NCBI RefSeq assembly: GCF_040026395.1
Contig: NZ_CP157278.1
Location: 1,860,001-1,924,000 of the forward strand
DNA: 64,000 nt
Source: Pedobacter lusitanus
Lineage (GTDB): Bacteria; Bacteroidota; Bacteroidia; Sphingobacteriales; Sphingobacteriaceae
Reading direction: 5' to 3'
The notes below the pieces were generated by a model. It did not search any database and was not told the DNA's origin. It was given only the letters and a program-made list of their open reading frames with translations. The number at the start of each line of letters is the position of its first letter. The stretch's first letter is position 1. Below are positions 46,162 to 54,353 of the stretch, piece by piece. The position numbers and the translations under genes were made by a program.

Positions 46162-46692
46162 TTAATTTCTTGAAGGAAAAACCCCTGACAGTGCGATACA
46201 AAAATTCAGGGTCAGGAAAGGCATTCTGTTTTCATGCGCTTGTCCTGAACCAACAACCTGCGTATCGAAAGGTGCATTATTGTACATTCCCGTATCGGTC
46301 TGATTGCTGAAGCGACCGGTTAAAGCTGGATTTGCAGCATAGTAATTACCTTCGGGAGTAGTTTGATTTGCAGCTGTCCCTCCGGCTTTTGCTTTAACAT
46401 ATCCCGAGCCCAGTGTATGATTATGCTGTGGCATTTCAGTCATCAGGAGTGTATGAGACTCTTCACCGGATTTTTGTCCCTGGTTAAAGTCATTATCAAT
46501 ATGTACCGGAACCCTGCCCCTGAGGTCAGGTAAAGCAAAAGTGGTTTGCCCGTTACCTCCGTACATCGTACCGAGCAGGGAAAACAGAGCCTGATTTTGA
46601 CCTATAGGTAATAATTGGCCATTACATTGCGCATAGTTTTTAGGTGCATATCCAAAAGAGAATATGATCAGTGTGCCGAGAAATTCATCCAT
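46162..46692 (-). CDS. Tail-collar domain protein (MdpB-like), first copy, head of operon
   Basis: The 176-residue protein starts DEFLGTLIIFSFGYAPKNYAQ and continues CNGQLLPIGQNQALFSLLG, YGGNGQTTFALPDLRGRVP, then MPQHNHTLG and the end LTLNFCIALSGVFPSRN. It is the promoter-proximal member of three tandem copies and of the six-gene block reaching to 36107. Upstream is a 205-bp divergent region shared with the Tat-targeted nucleotidase-fold gene. No phage structural genes are present, so it is not a prophage tail. Confidence 0.9.
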   Translation of the reverse strand: MDEFLGTLIIFSFGYAPKNYAQCNGQLLPIGQNQALFSLLGTMYGGNGQTTFALPDLRGRVPVHIDNDFNQGQKSGEESHTLLMTEMPQHNHTLGSGYVKAKAGGTAANQTTPEGNYYAANPALTGRFSNQTDTGMYNNAPFDTQVVGSGQAHENRMPFLTLNFCIALSGVFPSRN

Positions 46693-46866
46693 TTTGAGAG
46701 CGGATTTAAAGAATTATTTTAAGCTTTTTTTATATACAGCAGCTTGTTCAGGTAATAATATTTTTATTATTTTGTTAATTGCATCATAAAATTAGCTTTT
46801 TTTTTGAAAAATGCAACATTTATTCTTTTTTTTCGTTCACTCTTGGAAATGACTGTATAAATTTCT

Positions 46867-46893
46867 TTAAGTTTATGGTGCTCTTAAACTTAA
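46867..46893. promoter_or_regulatory. 9-bp inverted repeat just upstream of the nucleotidase-fold gene
   Basis: Arms 46867-46875 (TTAAGTTTA) and 46885-46893 (TAAACTTAA) are perfect complements 9 bp apart. The second arm ends 4 bp before the ATG at 46898. It could be an operator or an RNA hairpin that limits ribosome access. Confidence 0.5.
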
Positions 46894-46897
46894 CGCT

Positions 46898-47791
46898 ATG
46901 TCAAACCGCAGGTCGTTTCTCAAAAACAGTACCCTTGTAGCCGCCGCTACACTCTTTAGTAAACCAATCACCTCTCTTGCTCATATCAGTAAAACTGCTA
47001 CTACTTTGCAGCAGTCAGCTAAGCAGGTAATTATCTATCATAGCAGCCAGCTCAACGGACATTTGCCTGATCAGCAGATGAAACACGGTGGAATAAATAA
47101 CATCAAAAAACTGCTGAACAATCAGGATACAGGAGGATTGATTCTGGATGCAGGGAATTTTCTGGGAAATGGCCGCGATAATGCTCAGCATCATGCAGTC
47201 ATTGTGGCTATGAACGCTGCCGGTTATCATGCCAGTACACCTTCTGTACAGGATCTTAGTCAGGGAGAAGCCTACCTGGCCGCATTAACTAACCAGATGA
47301 ATTTTTGTCTGGTGAACTGTAATTATAGATTTAAAAATCCCAGGTTAGCCGCAGTGGTCAAACCATGGCAAATTATTAATTTTGGTAAATTCAAAATTGG
47401 CGTTACAGGAGTAGGGCCCGAAATTAATGGTATAGGCTATCAGGATCCTGTAAAAAAAGCCAGTGAGATAGCCAAACAGCTCATAAACGAACTGAATTGT
47501 GATCTTGTCATTTGTCTGTCCGGTCTTGATTACCTGCAAAAAAACAATGTGGCTGACAATACCACACTGGCACAGCAATCAGAACTTATTGATTTCATTA
47601 TCAGCGCGAATACTCATCAGAAAAAAACACATACCATGGTTTTAAAAAATGCAACCGGACACGATGTCTTTATTGGTCATTCTCAAGCCAATGGCTTAAA
47701 CATGGGAAAAATGAGTTTTCAGTTTCAGGAGAAACAAAAGTTTTATGCAGAGAACAGCCAGCTGATTAACAGTAATGAATTTGTCGCTTAG
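46898..47791 (+). CDS. Tat-targeted 5'-nucleotidase-fold protein with degenerate metal sites (probable pseudoenzyme)
   Basis: The 297-residue protein starts with a twin-arginine signal (SNRRSFLKNSTLVAAATLF). The rest aligns by eye with the calcineurin-like domain of 5'-nucleotidases, but the metal motifs are changed. The usual TNDxH reads HSSQLNGH (48-55); DAGD reads LDAGN (83-87); GNHxFD reads PSVQDL (115-120); SHLGY reads SGLDY (208-212); GGHTH reads SANTH (236-240). Structural segments such as GGINNIKKLL, NFGKFKIGVTGVG and DLVICL are kept. The fold is probably intact but the two-metal centre is not. It is divergent from the collar/giant-protein operon. Confidence 0.8.
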   Translation: MSNRRSFLKNSTLVAAATLFSKPITSLAHISKTATTLQQSAKQVIIYHSSQLNGHLPDQQMKHGGINNIKKLLNNQDTGGLILDAGNFLGNGRDNAQHHAVIVAMNAAGYHASTPSVQDLSQGEAYLAALTNQMNFCLVNCNYRFKNPRLAAVVKPWQIINFGKFKIGVTGVGPEINGIGYQDPVKKASEIAKQLINELNCDLVICLSGLDYLQKNNVADNTTLAQQSELIDFIISANTHQKKTHTMVLKNATGHDVFIGHSQANGLNMGKMSFQFQEKQKFYAENSQLINSNEFVA

Positions 47792-47817
47792 GCAACCCAA
47801 ATACCCGCCTTACAGGG

Positions 47818-47845
47818 AACGCATAATTATAACAGGTTATGCGTT
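47818..47845. terminator. Terminator hairpin between convergent genes
   Basis: Arms 47818-47826 and 47837-47845 are perfect 9-bp complements, followed by a T-rich run on the plus strand. The right arm lies inside the 3' end of the Lrp gene. Confidence 0.6.
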
Positions 47846-48318
47846 TCTTTAACTGCAGCCATTACAAAAATACTTTTGGTCTGCCCAATTCCTTTAACCT
47901 CACCTAGTTTATTCACAAAGAAATTGTGATAATCCTCCATGCTCTGTGCAACAATCTTGACCATAAAATCAAAATCACCGGAAATATTATAGCATTCTAC
48001 AATTTCCTTAAACTCCAGCATCGCCTTAATAAAAACTTCACCTGCTTTCTTATTATGTTCTCTTAAAGTGATCATACAAAGAACAATCATCCCCTTCCCT
48101 ACCAGCTGTCTGTTCAGGATAGCAGCATACTGTTTAATTACACCGCTCTTCTCCATCCGTTTAATCCGCTCATGTGTTGGTGTCGGGCTTAAGTGGATCA
48201 TGGCAGCTATTTCTCTGACGGTAAGCTTCGCATTTTCTTCCAGTAACCTGAGAATTTCGTAATCCTTGGCGTCTAAAGTTATAACTGGTTTTTCGGACTG
48301 TTCTGTATTTGTCATCAT
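47827..48318 (-). CDS. Lrp/AsnC-family transcriptional regulator
   Basis: I choose an ATG at 48318 or 48315 (163 or 162 residues) rather than 48357, because the extra 13 residues do not fit the family. The N-terminal helix-turn-helix reads LDAKDYEILRLLEENAKLTVREIAAMIHLSPTPTHERIKRM-type (about 15-60). The C-terminal RAM/AsnC domain has EVKGIGQTKSIFVMAAVK near the end. Lrp-type regulators form dimers or octamers and respond to amino acids. It diverges from the MFS gene at 48443 with a short A/T-rich gap, so it may control that gene. Confidence 0.92.
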   Translation of the reverse strand: MMTNTEQSEKPVITLDAKDYEILRLLEENAKLTVREIAAMIHLSPTPTHERIKRMEKSGVIKQYAAILNRQLVGKGMIVLCMITLREHNKKAGEVFIKAMLEFKEIVECYNISGDFDFMVKIVAQSMEDYHNFFVNKLGEVKGIGQTKSIFVMAAVKETHNLL

Positions 48319-48416
48319 AAAAGCATTCTTATAGCACTTTTGTTCTTTTAAAATCAATCAAATATATTATTTGTTCTAAATAATTATTATAATTTCTATA
48401 GTCTATTCTATATAAA

Positions 48417-48424
48417 TACCTTTG
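48417..48424 (+). promoter_or_regulatory. Possible -7 promoter element for the first MFS gene
   Basis: TACCTTTG matches TAnnTTTG. It covers the TTG at 48422 that could otherwise be read as a start, which favours the ATG at 48443 as the true start. No -33 match is at the normal spacing. Confidence 0.35.
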
Positions 48425-48442
48425 ACAGAACAAAATCAACAT

Positions 48443-49831
48443 ATGATCTCAAAAAAAAACCTTATTCTCACCATTGCTTCGATGGGTATTTTCGTAGAAG
48501 CACTGGATATTGCCATTATTAATTTAACTATTCCCTCTATACAGTCACAGTTCAATATCAGTAATGACCAGGTACAATGGTTACAAACGCTTTATGTATT
48601 ACTTTATGGCGGTTTCCTGATTATAGGCGGAAAATTATCTGATATAATTGGCAGAAAGACCATCTTTATGATTGGTGCAGCTTTATTTCTGTTAACCTCA
48701 CTGGGTGCCGGACTTTCAGGTTCATTTGGGATATTAGCTTTTTACCGTGCCGTACAGGGACTGGCCGCTGCACTGATTATGCCATCAGCATTATCAATAG
48801 TTACCCATACTTTTACTGAAAAACATGAACGCAGCAAAGCAATAGGTATTTTCAGTTCTTTTGCCGCTATCGGATCAGGAAGTGGTTTATCCATCGGTGG
48901 AATAATCAGTACTTACTGGGGCTGGCACTGGGTCTTCCTGATCAATGTACCTGTTTTAGCTGCAGTAATTATACTTTCATGGTATTATCTTGATACTGAT
49001 CCCGCCAGAGAATCAAAAAAATCACCGGATCTTATCTCTGGTTTTTTACTGGTTGCTGCGCTGCTGATGTTAAGTTACGGAGTTCATGAACTGGGTAATT
49101 TTCAGCGGCATTATCTGCTGTTGTCTGGCCTCGCCGCTGGTATTATTATCTCTATGAAGCTTTTATTTACCAGACTTACCACCTTAAAGGAGCCGCTGAT
49201 AGATTTATCAATCTTTCGCTCGTCAAAAGTTGTTACTGCCAATGGTGTTTTCTTTTTGCTGGGTTCTTTTTTTACAGGTTATCTGTTCATTATCTCCCTG
49301 CTGCTTCAAAAAGACATGAGTTTCAGTGCTGCCAAATCTGGTTTGCTACTGGTTCCCTTCAGCATCTTATCGGCTGTAGTTGCCAAATTTGCCTTGCCGG
49401 GAATCATGAGAAGATATAATATTGGTCAAACTGGTTTTATAGGGATGACCATGATGCTCATCGGAGCAATTCTGCTGATCAGTTCTATCTTTATGGGGCA
49501 TTCCCTATGGCTTATTTTATTATCAGCTGCATTTGTTTCCGGACTGGGAATGACCATCAGTTATACCAGTCTGTCTGTACTTTCCATACAGGATATCCCA
49601 AGTCAGCATTATGGCCTGGCCTCCAGTCTCGCAACCACCTCTTATTTTCTTGGTGCCGGAATAGGATTATCCATACTGACACTTTTTATGACCACCAAAA
49701 ATGCAGATGCTGCAGTTACTCCACTCTCTGTTGCCATCCTTGGTCTGTATGCTTTTATTGCTTTAAGCTGGCTGGTTGTATTTATCAGAAAACAAAATAC
49801 TGTGCATAGCAGAACAGCAACTGCCAGATAA
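48443..49831 (+). CDS. DHA2-type MFS multidrug transporter (EmrB/QacA-like)
   Basis: From ATG 48443 the protein has 462 residues, and about 14 membrane helices are expected. It starts ISKKNLILTIASMGIFVEALDIAIINLTIP and carries the MFS motif GGKLSDIIGRKTIF between helices 2 and 3. The motif-C-type segment GSGSGLSIGGII follows. Length and topology fit DHA2 exporters that use proton motive force. Substrate unknown; the later DAPG-hydrolase gene suggests phenolic or antibiotic compounds. It is followed, 109 bp on, by a second MFS gene. Confidence 0.92.
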   Translation: MISKKNLILTIASMGIFVEALDIAIINLTIPSIQSQFNISNDQVQWLQTLYVLLYGGFLIIGGKLSDIIGRKTIFMIGAALFLLTSLGAGLSGSFGILAFYRAVQGLAAALIMPSALSIVTHTFTEKHERSKAIGIFSSFAAIGSGSGLSIGGIISTYWGWHWVFLINVPVLAAVIILSWYYLDTDPARESKKSPDLISGFLLVAALLMLSYGVHELGNFQRHYLLLSGLAAGIIISMKLLFTRLTTLKEPLIDLSIFRSSKVVTANGVFFLLGSFFTGYLFIISLLLQKDMSFSAAKSGLLLVPFSILSAVVAKFALPGIMRRYNIGQTGFIGMTMMLIGAILLISSIFMGHSLWLILLSAAFVSGLGMTISYTSLSVLSIQDIPSQHYGLASSLATTSYFLGAGIGLSILTLFMTTKNADAAVTPLSVAILGLYAFIALSWLVVFIRKQNTVHSRTATAR

Positions 49832-49888
49832 ATTTCCAGATAGTGCAACAACATTAGGAAATAATACACGAAAGCCTCTGATACTGCA

Positions 49889-49942
49889 ATGATCTTTGTA
49901 GTGCTGATCTGATAAAAAAATGATCAGCCCCACAAAGATCAT
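49889..49942. promoter_or_regulatory. Imperfect 21-bp inverted repeat over the start of the second MFS gene
   Basis: Arms 49889-49909 and 49922-49942 match at 19 of 21 positions around a 12-nt A-rich loop. The right arm covers the ATG at 49920-49922 and ends at the ATG 49941. It may fold in the mRNA and gate translation, or be an operator. Confidence 0.7.
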
Positions 49943-51107
49943 GAAAACACTATCAAAAACGGGCATTTTCGTTCTTCTGCTGACAAGCAGTCTTACCATT
50001 ATGGTAGGAACCGTCATTGCTCCTTCTTTAACAGAAACAGCTGCACATCTCGGATTTACCGATAATCCCGGCTGGCTGATCACCTTACCCGCACTCGGCG
50101 TTGTACTATTTGCCCCGCTGATGGGCAAATTATCTGACCATAAAGGTCCATTTTCCCTGATGGTCTGGAGTTTAATTCCCTATGCCATATTTGGCGTAAC
50201 CGGTGCAGTGCTGAACAATCCCTATATCGTCATTGCAGACCGCATTTTACTGGGTGCTGCAACTGCTGCAATCCAGACAGCGGGAACAGGATTAATAGCC
50301 GACTTTTTTGAAGGTGAAGCCCGTATGAAAATGATTGCCTGGCAGGGCATGGCAATCGAAATAGGCGGCGTGGTTTTTCTGAGCTTAGGAGGTTTAATGG
50401 GAGAATCAGGATGGCGGTTTCCTTTTCTGATCTACCTGACTGCTTTGATCTGCTTACCACTGCTGCTCATCAGCGTTCCCAGACTTTCCAGAACCCCTGT
50501 ACATTTACCCGGGCACCGCTCTGATGAAGTTCCTAAGGATCTGCTGAAAATCATCATCAGTACAGCCATAGCTATGATCCTCTTTTTCATAGTCTTTTCA
50601 GGGCTTCCACAGTATTTACCCGGATCATTTCACTTTTCAACTTCCCAGACAGGTTATTTCATGGCCTTTATCTCATTAATTGCGGCCATAGCGGCCAGTT
50701 TAATGCCACGGGTAGTCAAAAAACTCAGCGCAAACTATACTGTACCTTTAGGTTTCATCTCTTTCCTGTCAGGACAGCTCTTATTTGCATGCTCAGCCGG
50801 TACAGCCGGACTGCTGATTGCAGCAGTATTTACAGGAATTGGTTTTGGTTTTACTATCCCGCTGCTCAATCATGTGACCATAGAAATAAGTAATCCTCAA
50901 AACCGGGGCAGAAATCTCAGCTATTATTCCATGGCGGTATTTGGCGGACAGTTTCTCTCTTCCTTTATCGGCGGCCTGCCATTCGACCTCAAAACTATAT
51001 TTATGATTGCCGCCTTTATAGCGCTTATCACTGCTGTTATCCTGGTGATCCATGCCAGATACACGATCAAAATCTTTAAAACAAATCATCAGTTTTTAAA
51101 CAAATAA
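49920..51107 (+). CDS. MFS transporter (12-helix, DHA1-like)
   Basis: The protein has 395 residues from ATG 49920, or 388 from ATG 49941, which lies at the end of the inverted repeat and is equally likely. About 12 membrane helices are present, with motif A as PLMGKLSDHKGPFSLMV. It begins KTLSKTGIFVLLLTSSLTIMVGTVIAPSL. It looks like a drug/sugar-efflux-type exporter. Start of the DAPG-hydrolase gene is 12 bp downstream, so these two are probably one transcript and may share a substrate. Confidence 0.92.
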   Translation: MISPTKIMKTLSKTGIFVLLLTSSLTIMVGTVIAPSLTETAAHLGFTDNPGWLITLPALGVVLFAPLMGKLSDHKGPFSLMVWSLIPYAIFGVTGAVLNNPYIVIADRILLGAATAAIQTAGTGLIADFFEGEARMKMIAWQGMAIEIGGVVFLSLGGLMGESGWRFPFLIYLTALICLPLLLISVPRLSRTPVHLPGHRSDEVPKDLLKIIISTAIAMILFFIVFSGLPQYLPGSFHFSTSQTGYFMAFISLIAAIAASLMPRVVKKLSANYTVPLGFISFLSGQLLFACSAGTAGLLIAAVFTGIGFGFTIPLLNHVTIEISNPQNRGRNLSYYSMAVFGGQFLSSFIGGLPFDLKTIFMIAAFIALITAVILVIHARYTIKIFKTNHQFLNK

Positions 51108-51118
51108 ATACTAATATC

Positions 51119-51784
51119 ATGAGAATAGAAGAAGTAAATGACTTATTAAACCCTGGTTACCTGCCTTTTGAAGCTGGTTACAAACGTTATGAAGATGGAC
51201 TGCTGGTTGTTGCAGCAAGATCAAGTCTGATGAATATCACAGGAAAAATGATTGAATGGTGGGTAGGTTATGTACATAACTCAGAACAGTATTCCTGGTG
51301 GCATAAACAAGACCATGTATTTAGCGACTGGATTGGTGAACGTGGCACAGGAAAGTACATTGGCGGTACCCATATTGCTCACGAGCGTCTTGGCGGTGAA
51401 GAAATCCATAAACTAAGAATTACATTCCTTGACCCCGCTACTGTAATGGATACGTCCCGTTTTGCAGAATTAGGTGTAACTTTGGTACATGCCCGTCTGG
51501 CACTGGAAGGACAGCCTGGTTATGTGGCTAAACTCATGCACTTTGTCAGAGATACTCCTTATGGCTGTGAAATGCGCAGCAGATTCTGGTTAGGATATTT
51601 TGAAGAAAATGAGCTGAAAAACGACTTTGAAACCCGCTCAGCAATTTATCCTGATGCAGCCGGTGCCGGATTACTGAAGCACTGCCATGAAGAAATGAGT
51701 AACCTGGGAATTTTCCTTCCTGAACTTTATGAAAGAGAAACGGGAGAAAAAGTTAAAATCGGATCTCTTGCCGACGTTATTTAA
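51119..51784 (+). CDS. 2,4-diacetylphloroglucinol hydrolase (PhlG)-like protein
   Basis: The 221-residue soluble protein resembles the DAPG hydrolase PhlG domain (PF18089-type). It opens NPGYLPFEAGYKRYEDGLLVVAARSSL and has IEWWVGYVHNSEQYSWWHKQDHVFSDW. His and Glu clusters in THIAHERLGGEEIH, LMHFVRDTP and LLKHCHEEM could supply zinc ligands of the Bet-v1-like cavity. PhlG cleaves a C-C bond in 2,4-DAPG to give monoacetylphloroglucinol and acetate. Here the substrate may be related phenolic ketones. It is co-transcribed with an MFS gene and followed by an AraC regulator. Confidence 0.78.
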   Translation: MRIEEVNDLLNPGYLPFEAGYKRYEDGLLVVAARSSLMNITGKMIEWWVGYVHNSEQYSWWHKQDHVFSDWIGERGTGKYIGGTHIAHERLGGEEIHKLRITFLDPATVMDTSRFAELGVTLVHARLALEGQPGYVAKLMHFVRDTPYGCEMRSRFWLGYFEENELKNDFETRSAIYPDAAGAGLLKHCHEEMSNLGIFLPELYERETGEKVKIGSLADVI

Positions 51785-51819
51785 TTTTGTCTTTCAGGCA
51801 GCTGATTAAAAGCAATTCA

Positions 51820-51850
51820 GGGTATCCTCTTATCTTTACCGGGGTATCCT
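51820..51850. promoter_or_regulatory. Direct repeats upstream of the AraC-type gene
   Basis: GGGTATCCT occurs at 51820-51828 and again at 51842-51850, 22 bp apart and close to two helical turns. The pair lies about 53-83 bp before the AraC gene start. This is the usual geometry for AraC/XylS half-sites. Confidence 0.45.
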
Positions 51851-51902
51851 GATAGCTGCTTGAGCAATCAGAACGTTTACGCACCGGCCAGTCAATTGTG
51901 AT

Positions 51903-52745
51903 ATGAAGTTTGTACACCAGATAGACCCTTCAAAGTTTCTTGTTTTTCCATTGTGTGATTGCCCCAAAAACTACATGCAAAGTACTGTCAGACAGGAATA
52001 CTTTGAAATGATCTGGTTCAGCTACAAGAATAATGATACAGCAGCAGACGAAAACCCTGCAGCAGAACAGTTTGTCTGTTTAATCCCGCCGTTTCGTTCG
52101 GTTATGATTTCAACAGAAGACAAAAAAGGTCATCTGATAGCTTTTAAACGGGATTACCTGGAGGAAGATGATAAAGAATATGCAATGGATATCTTTAACT
52201 TATTTAACAGACAGGGGCAGTTTTCCATGCTGTCTATAGATCCTGAAACAGCTCATCGTTTTACTCATCTTCATGCCTTAATTACGGAAGAATACCAAAA
52301 CCCATACGGCACCTATCTTGTGCTGAAATCACTACTTAAAGTCTTTTTATTAAACCTGGTCCGGCTTAATCAGCATGCTTTTCTGAATCAGGACATCAAC
52401 CAGAAAAGAGTTTATGAATTTATCATGCTTATGGACCGGTATTATCACAAAGAACGCAAAGCATCGTTCTACGCCGAAAAAATTGGGATAAGCGAAAAAA
52501 GACTGAATCAGATACTGAAAGAAAAGATGAATAAAACCTTAACCCAGCTCTTACATATCCGTCTGATAGTTGAGGCTAAACGAAAACTCATCAGCAGTGA
52601 AAGGACGATAAAAGAAATTGCTTACGAACTTAATTTCGAAGACAGGGCCTATTTCAGCAGATTCTTTAAAAAACAAACCGGCCTGACAGCTGAACAGTTC
52701 AGGCTCTCAACTACTGATACCGCTACAGACCTGAATAAAGATTAA
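51903..52745 (+). CDS. AraC-family transcriptional regulator
   Basis: This 280-residue protein has an N-terminal cupin-like sensor domain (about 1-150) and a C-terminal HTH_18 double helix-turn-helix (about 175-275). The latter reads SFYAEKIGISEKRLNQILKEK and then TIKEIAYELNFEDRAYFSRFFKKQTGLTAEQFR-type, the standard AraC signature. It lies 118 bp downstream of the DAPG-hydrolase gene on the same strand. It may control that unit through the 9-bp direct repeats. It is convergent with the next gene, with 3 bp between the stops. Confidence 0.92.
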   Translation: MKFVHQIDPSKFLVFPLCDCPKNYMQSTVRQEYFEMIWFSYKNNDTAADENPAAEQFVCLIPPFRSVMISTEDKKGHLIAFKRDYLEEDDKEYAMDIFNLFNRQGQFSMLSIDPETAHRFTHLHALITEEYQNPYGTYLVLKSLLKVFLLNLVRLNQHAFLNQDINQKRVYEFIMLMDRYYHKERKASFYAEKIGISEKRLNQILKEKMNKTLTQLLHIRLIVEAKRKLISSERTIKEIAYELNFEDRAYFSRFFKKQTGLTAEQFRLSTTDTATDLNKD

Positions 52746-52748
52746 AAT

Positions 52749-53345
52749 TTAGAAATCATCATTCAGACTGGATTTCATCAGATCAAACCTGTCAGAAAAG
52801 TCCTGATCAATAAACTGAGCAAGTCTTAACGCTGATTTCCCTGTTTTAAGCTGGCTGCGTCTGTTTTGCGTGATATGCTCACTTAAGGTAACATCTCTGA
52901 ACTCTCCTTTAGTTGCTGATTCTATATCCTTAAAGGTAATATCTGCAATCGTGACTCTGTATTTATAGTCTTTAATATTAATGACTACCGATGCGGTAAC
53001 AGGATAACTCAATATAGCTGGTGTCGCGAAAACAGTTCCTCCATATTTTCTGGCATCTACCATATAATAAGTTAGTTTCCCAATAAACTCTGTTTCTGTT
53101 GGAGAAACCCGTCTGTCTAATCTGAATTTCTTCATGGTAGATAAAAGCGTAAAAAGCTTTTCGGCCAGATCATCACCCGTAAGTTTTGAGGTATAAACTT
53201 TCTGAAAAATTACTTCGTGATTTTTTAAAATGACTGAAGTCCCTGCAATACTATCTTTAGTACTGACCTGTAATGAATTAAGATTCGTACCTGCATGGGC
53301 AAAACAAAAAAGAGGGAGAAGAAAAGTCAGTATGATTAATTTCAT
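52749..53345 (-). CDS. Secreted hypothetical protein (DUF4468-like)
   Basis: The 198-residue protein has a signal peptide (MKLIILTFLLPLFCFAHA). The remaining part has beta-strand-rich segments (TSVILKNHEVIFQKVYTSK; KDYKYRVTIADITFKD) resembling the TBP-like DUF4468 domain of Bacteroidota periplasmic proteins. The function is unknown. It is 90 bp downstream of the M57 protease gene on the same strand. Confidence 0.65.
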   Translation of the reverse strand: MKLIILTFLLPLFCFAHAGTNLNSLQVSTKDSIAGTSVILKNHEVIFQKVYTSKLTGDDLAEKLFTLLSTMKKFRLDRRVSPTETEFIGKLTYYMVDARKYGGTVFATPAILSYPVTASVVINIKDYKYRVTIADITFKDIESATKGEFRDVTLSEHITQNRRSQLKTGKSALRLAQFIDQDFSDRFDLMKSSLNDDF

Positions 53346-53435
53346 AGGTTAAATTACTTAAACAGGACAGATGCCCTTTGATTAGAGCTGTCTGTCCCGG
53401 CTAAGTTACGATCCTTGGTTATAATTTTTTAATTA

Positions 53436-54191
53436 TTATGGATATAATGCAACAGTAGCTTGTTTGTCCTTGGTAGACAATACAGTAGCTCCAGAGTTAC
53501 ATTGACCGCCATTCATTAATGAAGCAGCATCTGTTCCTCCAACTCCCGGTACAGGTGTGGCAGAACTCTCACCGATAGAAGACCAGTTAGTGTGTCTTAA
53601 TGAAATATTGTGTCCCAGCTCATGCGTAATTGTTCTTTGACGTTGTGCAAAGCTATTCGCAGCAATGTAAGCCTTGTTAATTTTAATTAAGTTACCTGCA
53701 GCACCACCAGAAGGGAATGTTCCCTGACCGCAAACACCATTACCAAGATTTTCATCTTTGATCAGGATGTCATAAGCACCGCTTGTAACGATTGAAAAAC
53801 GTACTGTAGAACCGGTAATACCGTTCCATTGATTTACAGCAGAGGTTACTTCTGCATTCATACTTGTCATTGACGCATCAACTTTAACACGTATGTTTTT
53901 TTTATTGGCCGCATTAACCAGACTTCCGGTATAGAACTGCTCAGTTTTTGGCTGACCTGAAGGAATAACCATGTCTTTAGGGAAGATAATATCTTCTTCT
54001 ACAACATAATGATCACCGTTGTCAACAATAGCTGAAGCAGGAAATCCCAGACTCTGAATATAAGACATCACCTTATCAGATTTCTGGGTTTGCGGATCAG
54101 GGTTTACAGGTGTTTCTTTGGTTTTAGAACACGATGCGATCACTATTGCGACCAGCGCAATAAAAGTGAAATTTTTCAAATTTTTGTTCAT
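53436..54191 (-). CDS. M57-family (HEIGH-type) metalloprotease lipoprotein
   Basis: The 251-residue protein has a lipobox (VIASC, cysteine at 21) and a metzincin-type zinc site. HELGHNISLRH at 190-200 gives H190, E191, H194 and H200. The family (dual-action HEIGH metallopeptidase) is usually ~250-280 residues, which fits. It ends with SLMNGGQCNSGATVLSTKD, the Met-turn region. It is probably surface- or periplasm-anchored and cleaves unknown proteins. Confidence 0.9.
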   Translation of the reverse strand: MNKNLKNFTFIALVAIVIASCSKTKETPVNPDPQTQKSDKVMSYIQSLGFPASAIVDNGDHYVVEEDIIFPKDMVIPSGQPKTEQFYTGSLVNAANKKNIRVKVDASMTSMNAEVTSAVNQWNGITGSTVRFSIVTSGAYDILIKDENLGNGVCGQGTFPSGGAAGNLIKINKAYIAANSFAQRQRTITHELGHNISLRHTNWSSIGESSATPVPGVGGTDAASLMNGGQCNSGATVLSTKDKQATVALYP

Positions 54192-54302
54192 AGGGTTGAG
54201 TGTTTAGGTAGATCGTAACACTCTAATATACAGAACAATCGTTAACTAGTGTAACTTTTTTGAAGTTATTTTAAACAAGTGTTAAAAATACACTCATTTA
54301 GA

Positions 54303-54342
54303 TATGCTATATTAAAGCACAAAGCCACTTTAATATAGCATA
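54303..54342 (-). terminator. Hairpin downstream of the 179-residue lipoprotein gene
   Basis: A perfect 15-bp inverted repeat (arms 54303-54317 and 54328-54342, 10-nt loop) begins 12 bp after the stop of the gene ending at 54354. There is no long T run on that strand, so termination strength is uncertain. Confidence 0.55.
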
Positions 54343-54353
54343 ACAAAAATATA

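Noticed and set aside
45007..46692. Remnant prophage or contractile injection apparatus
   Set aside because: Only collar-domain proteins are present. No sheath, tube, baseplate, portal, terminase or integrase gene is nearby.
48443..52745. Natural-product biosynthetic cluster
   Set aside because: There are exporters, a hydrolase and regulators, but no PhlD-type or other biosynthetic enzyme.
53365..53397. 7-bp inverted repeat after the M57 protease gene
   Set aside because: Weak stem with a long loop and no T run; not called as a terminator.
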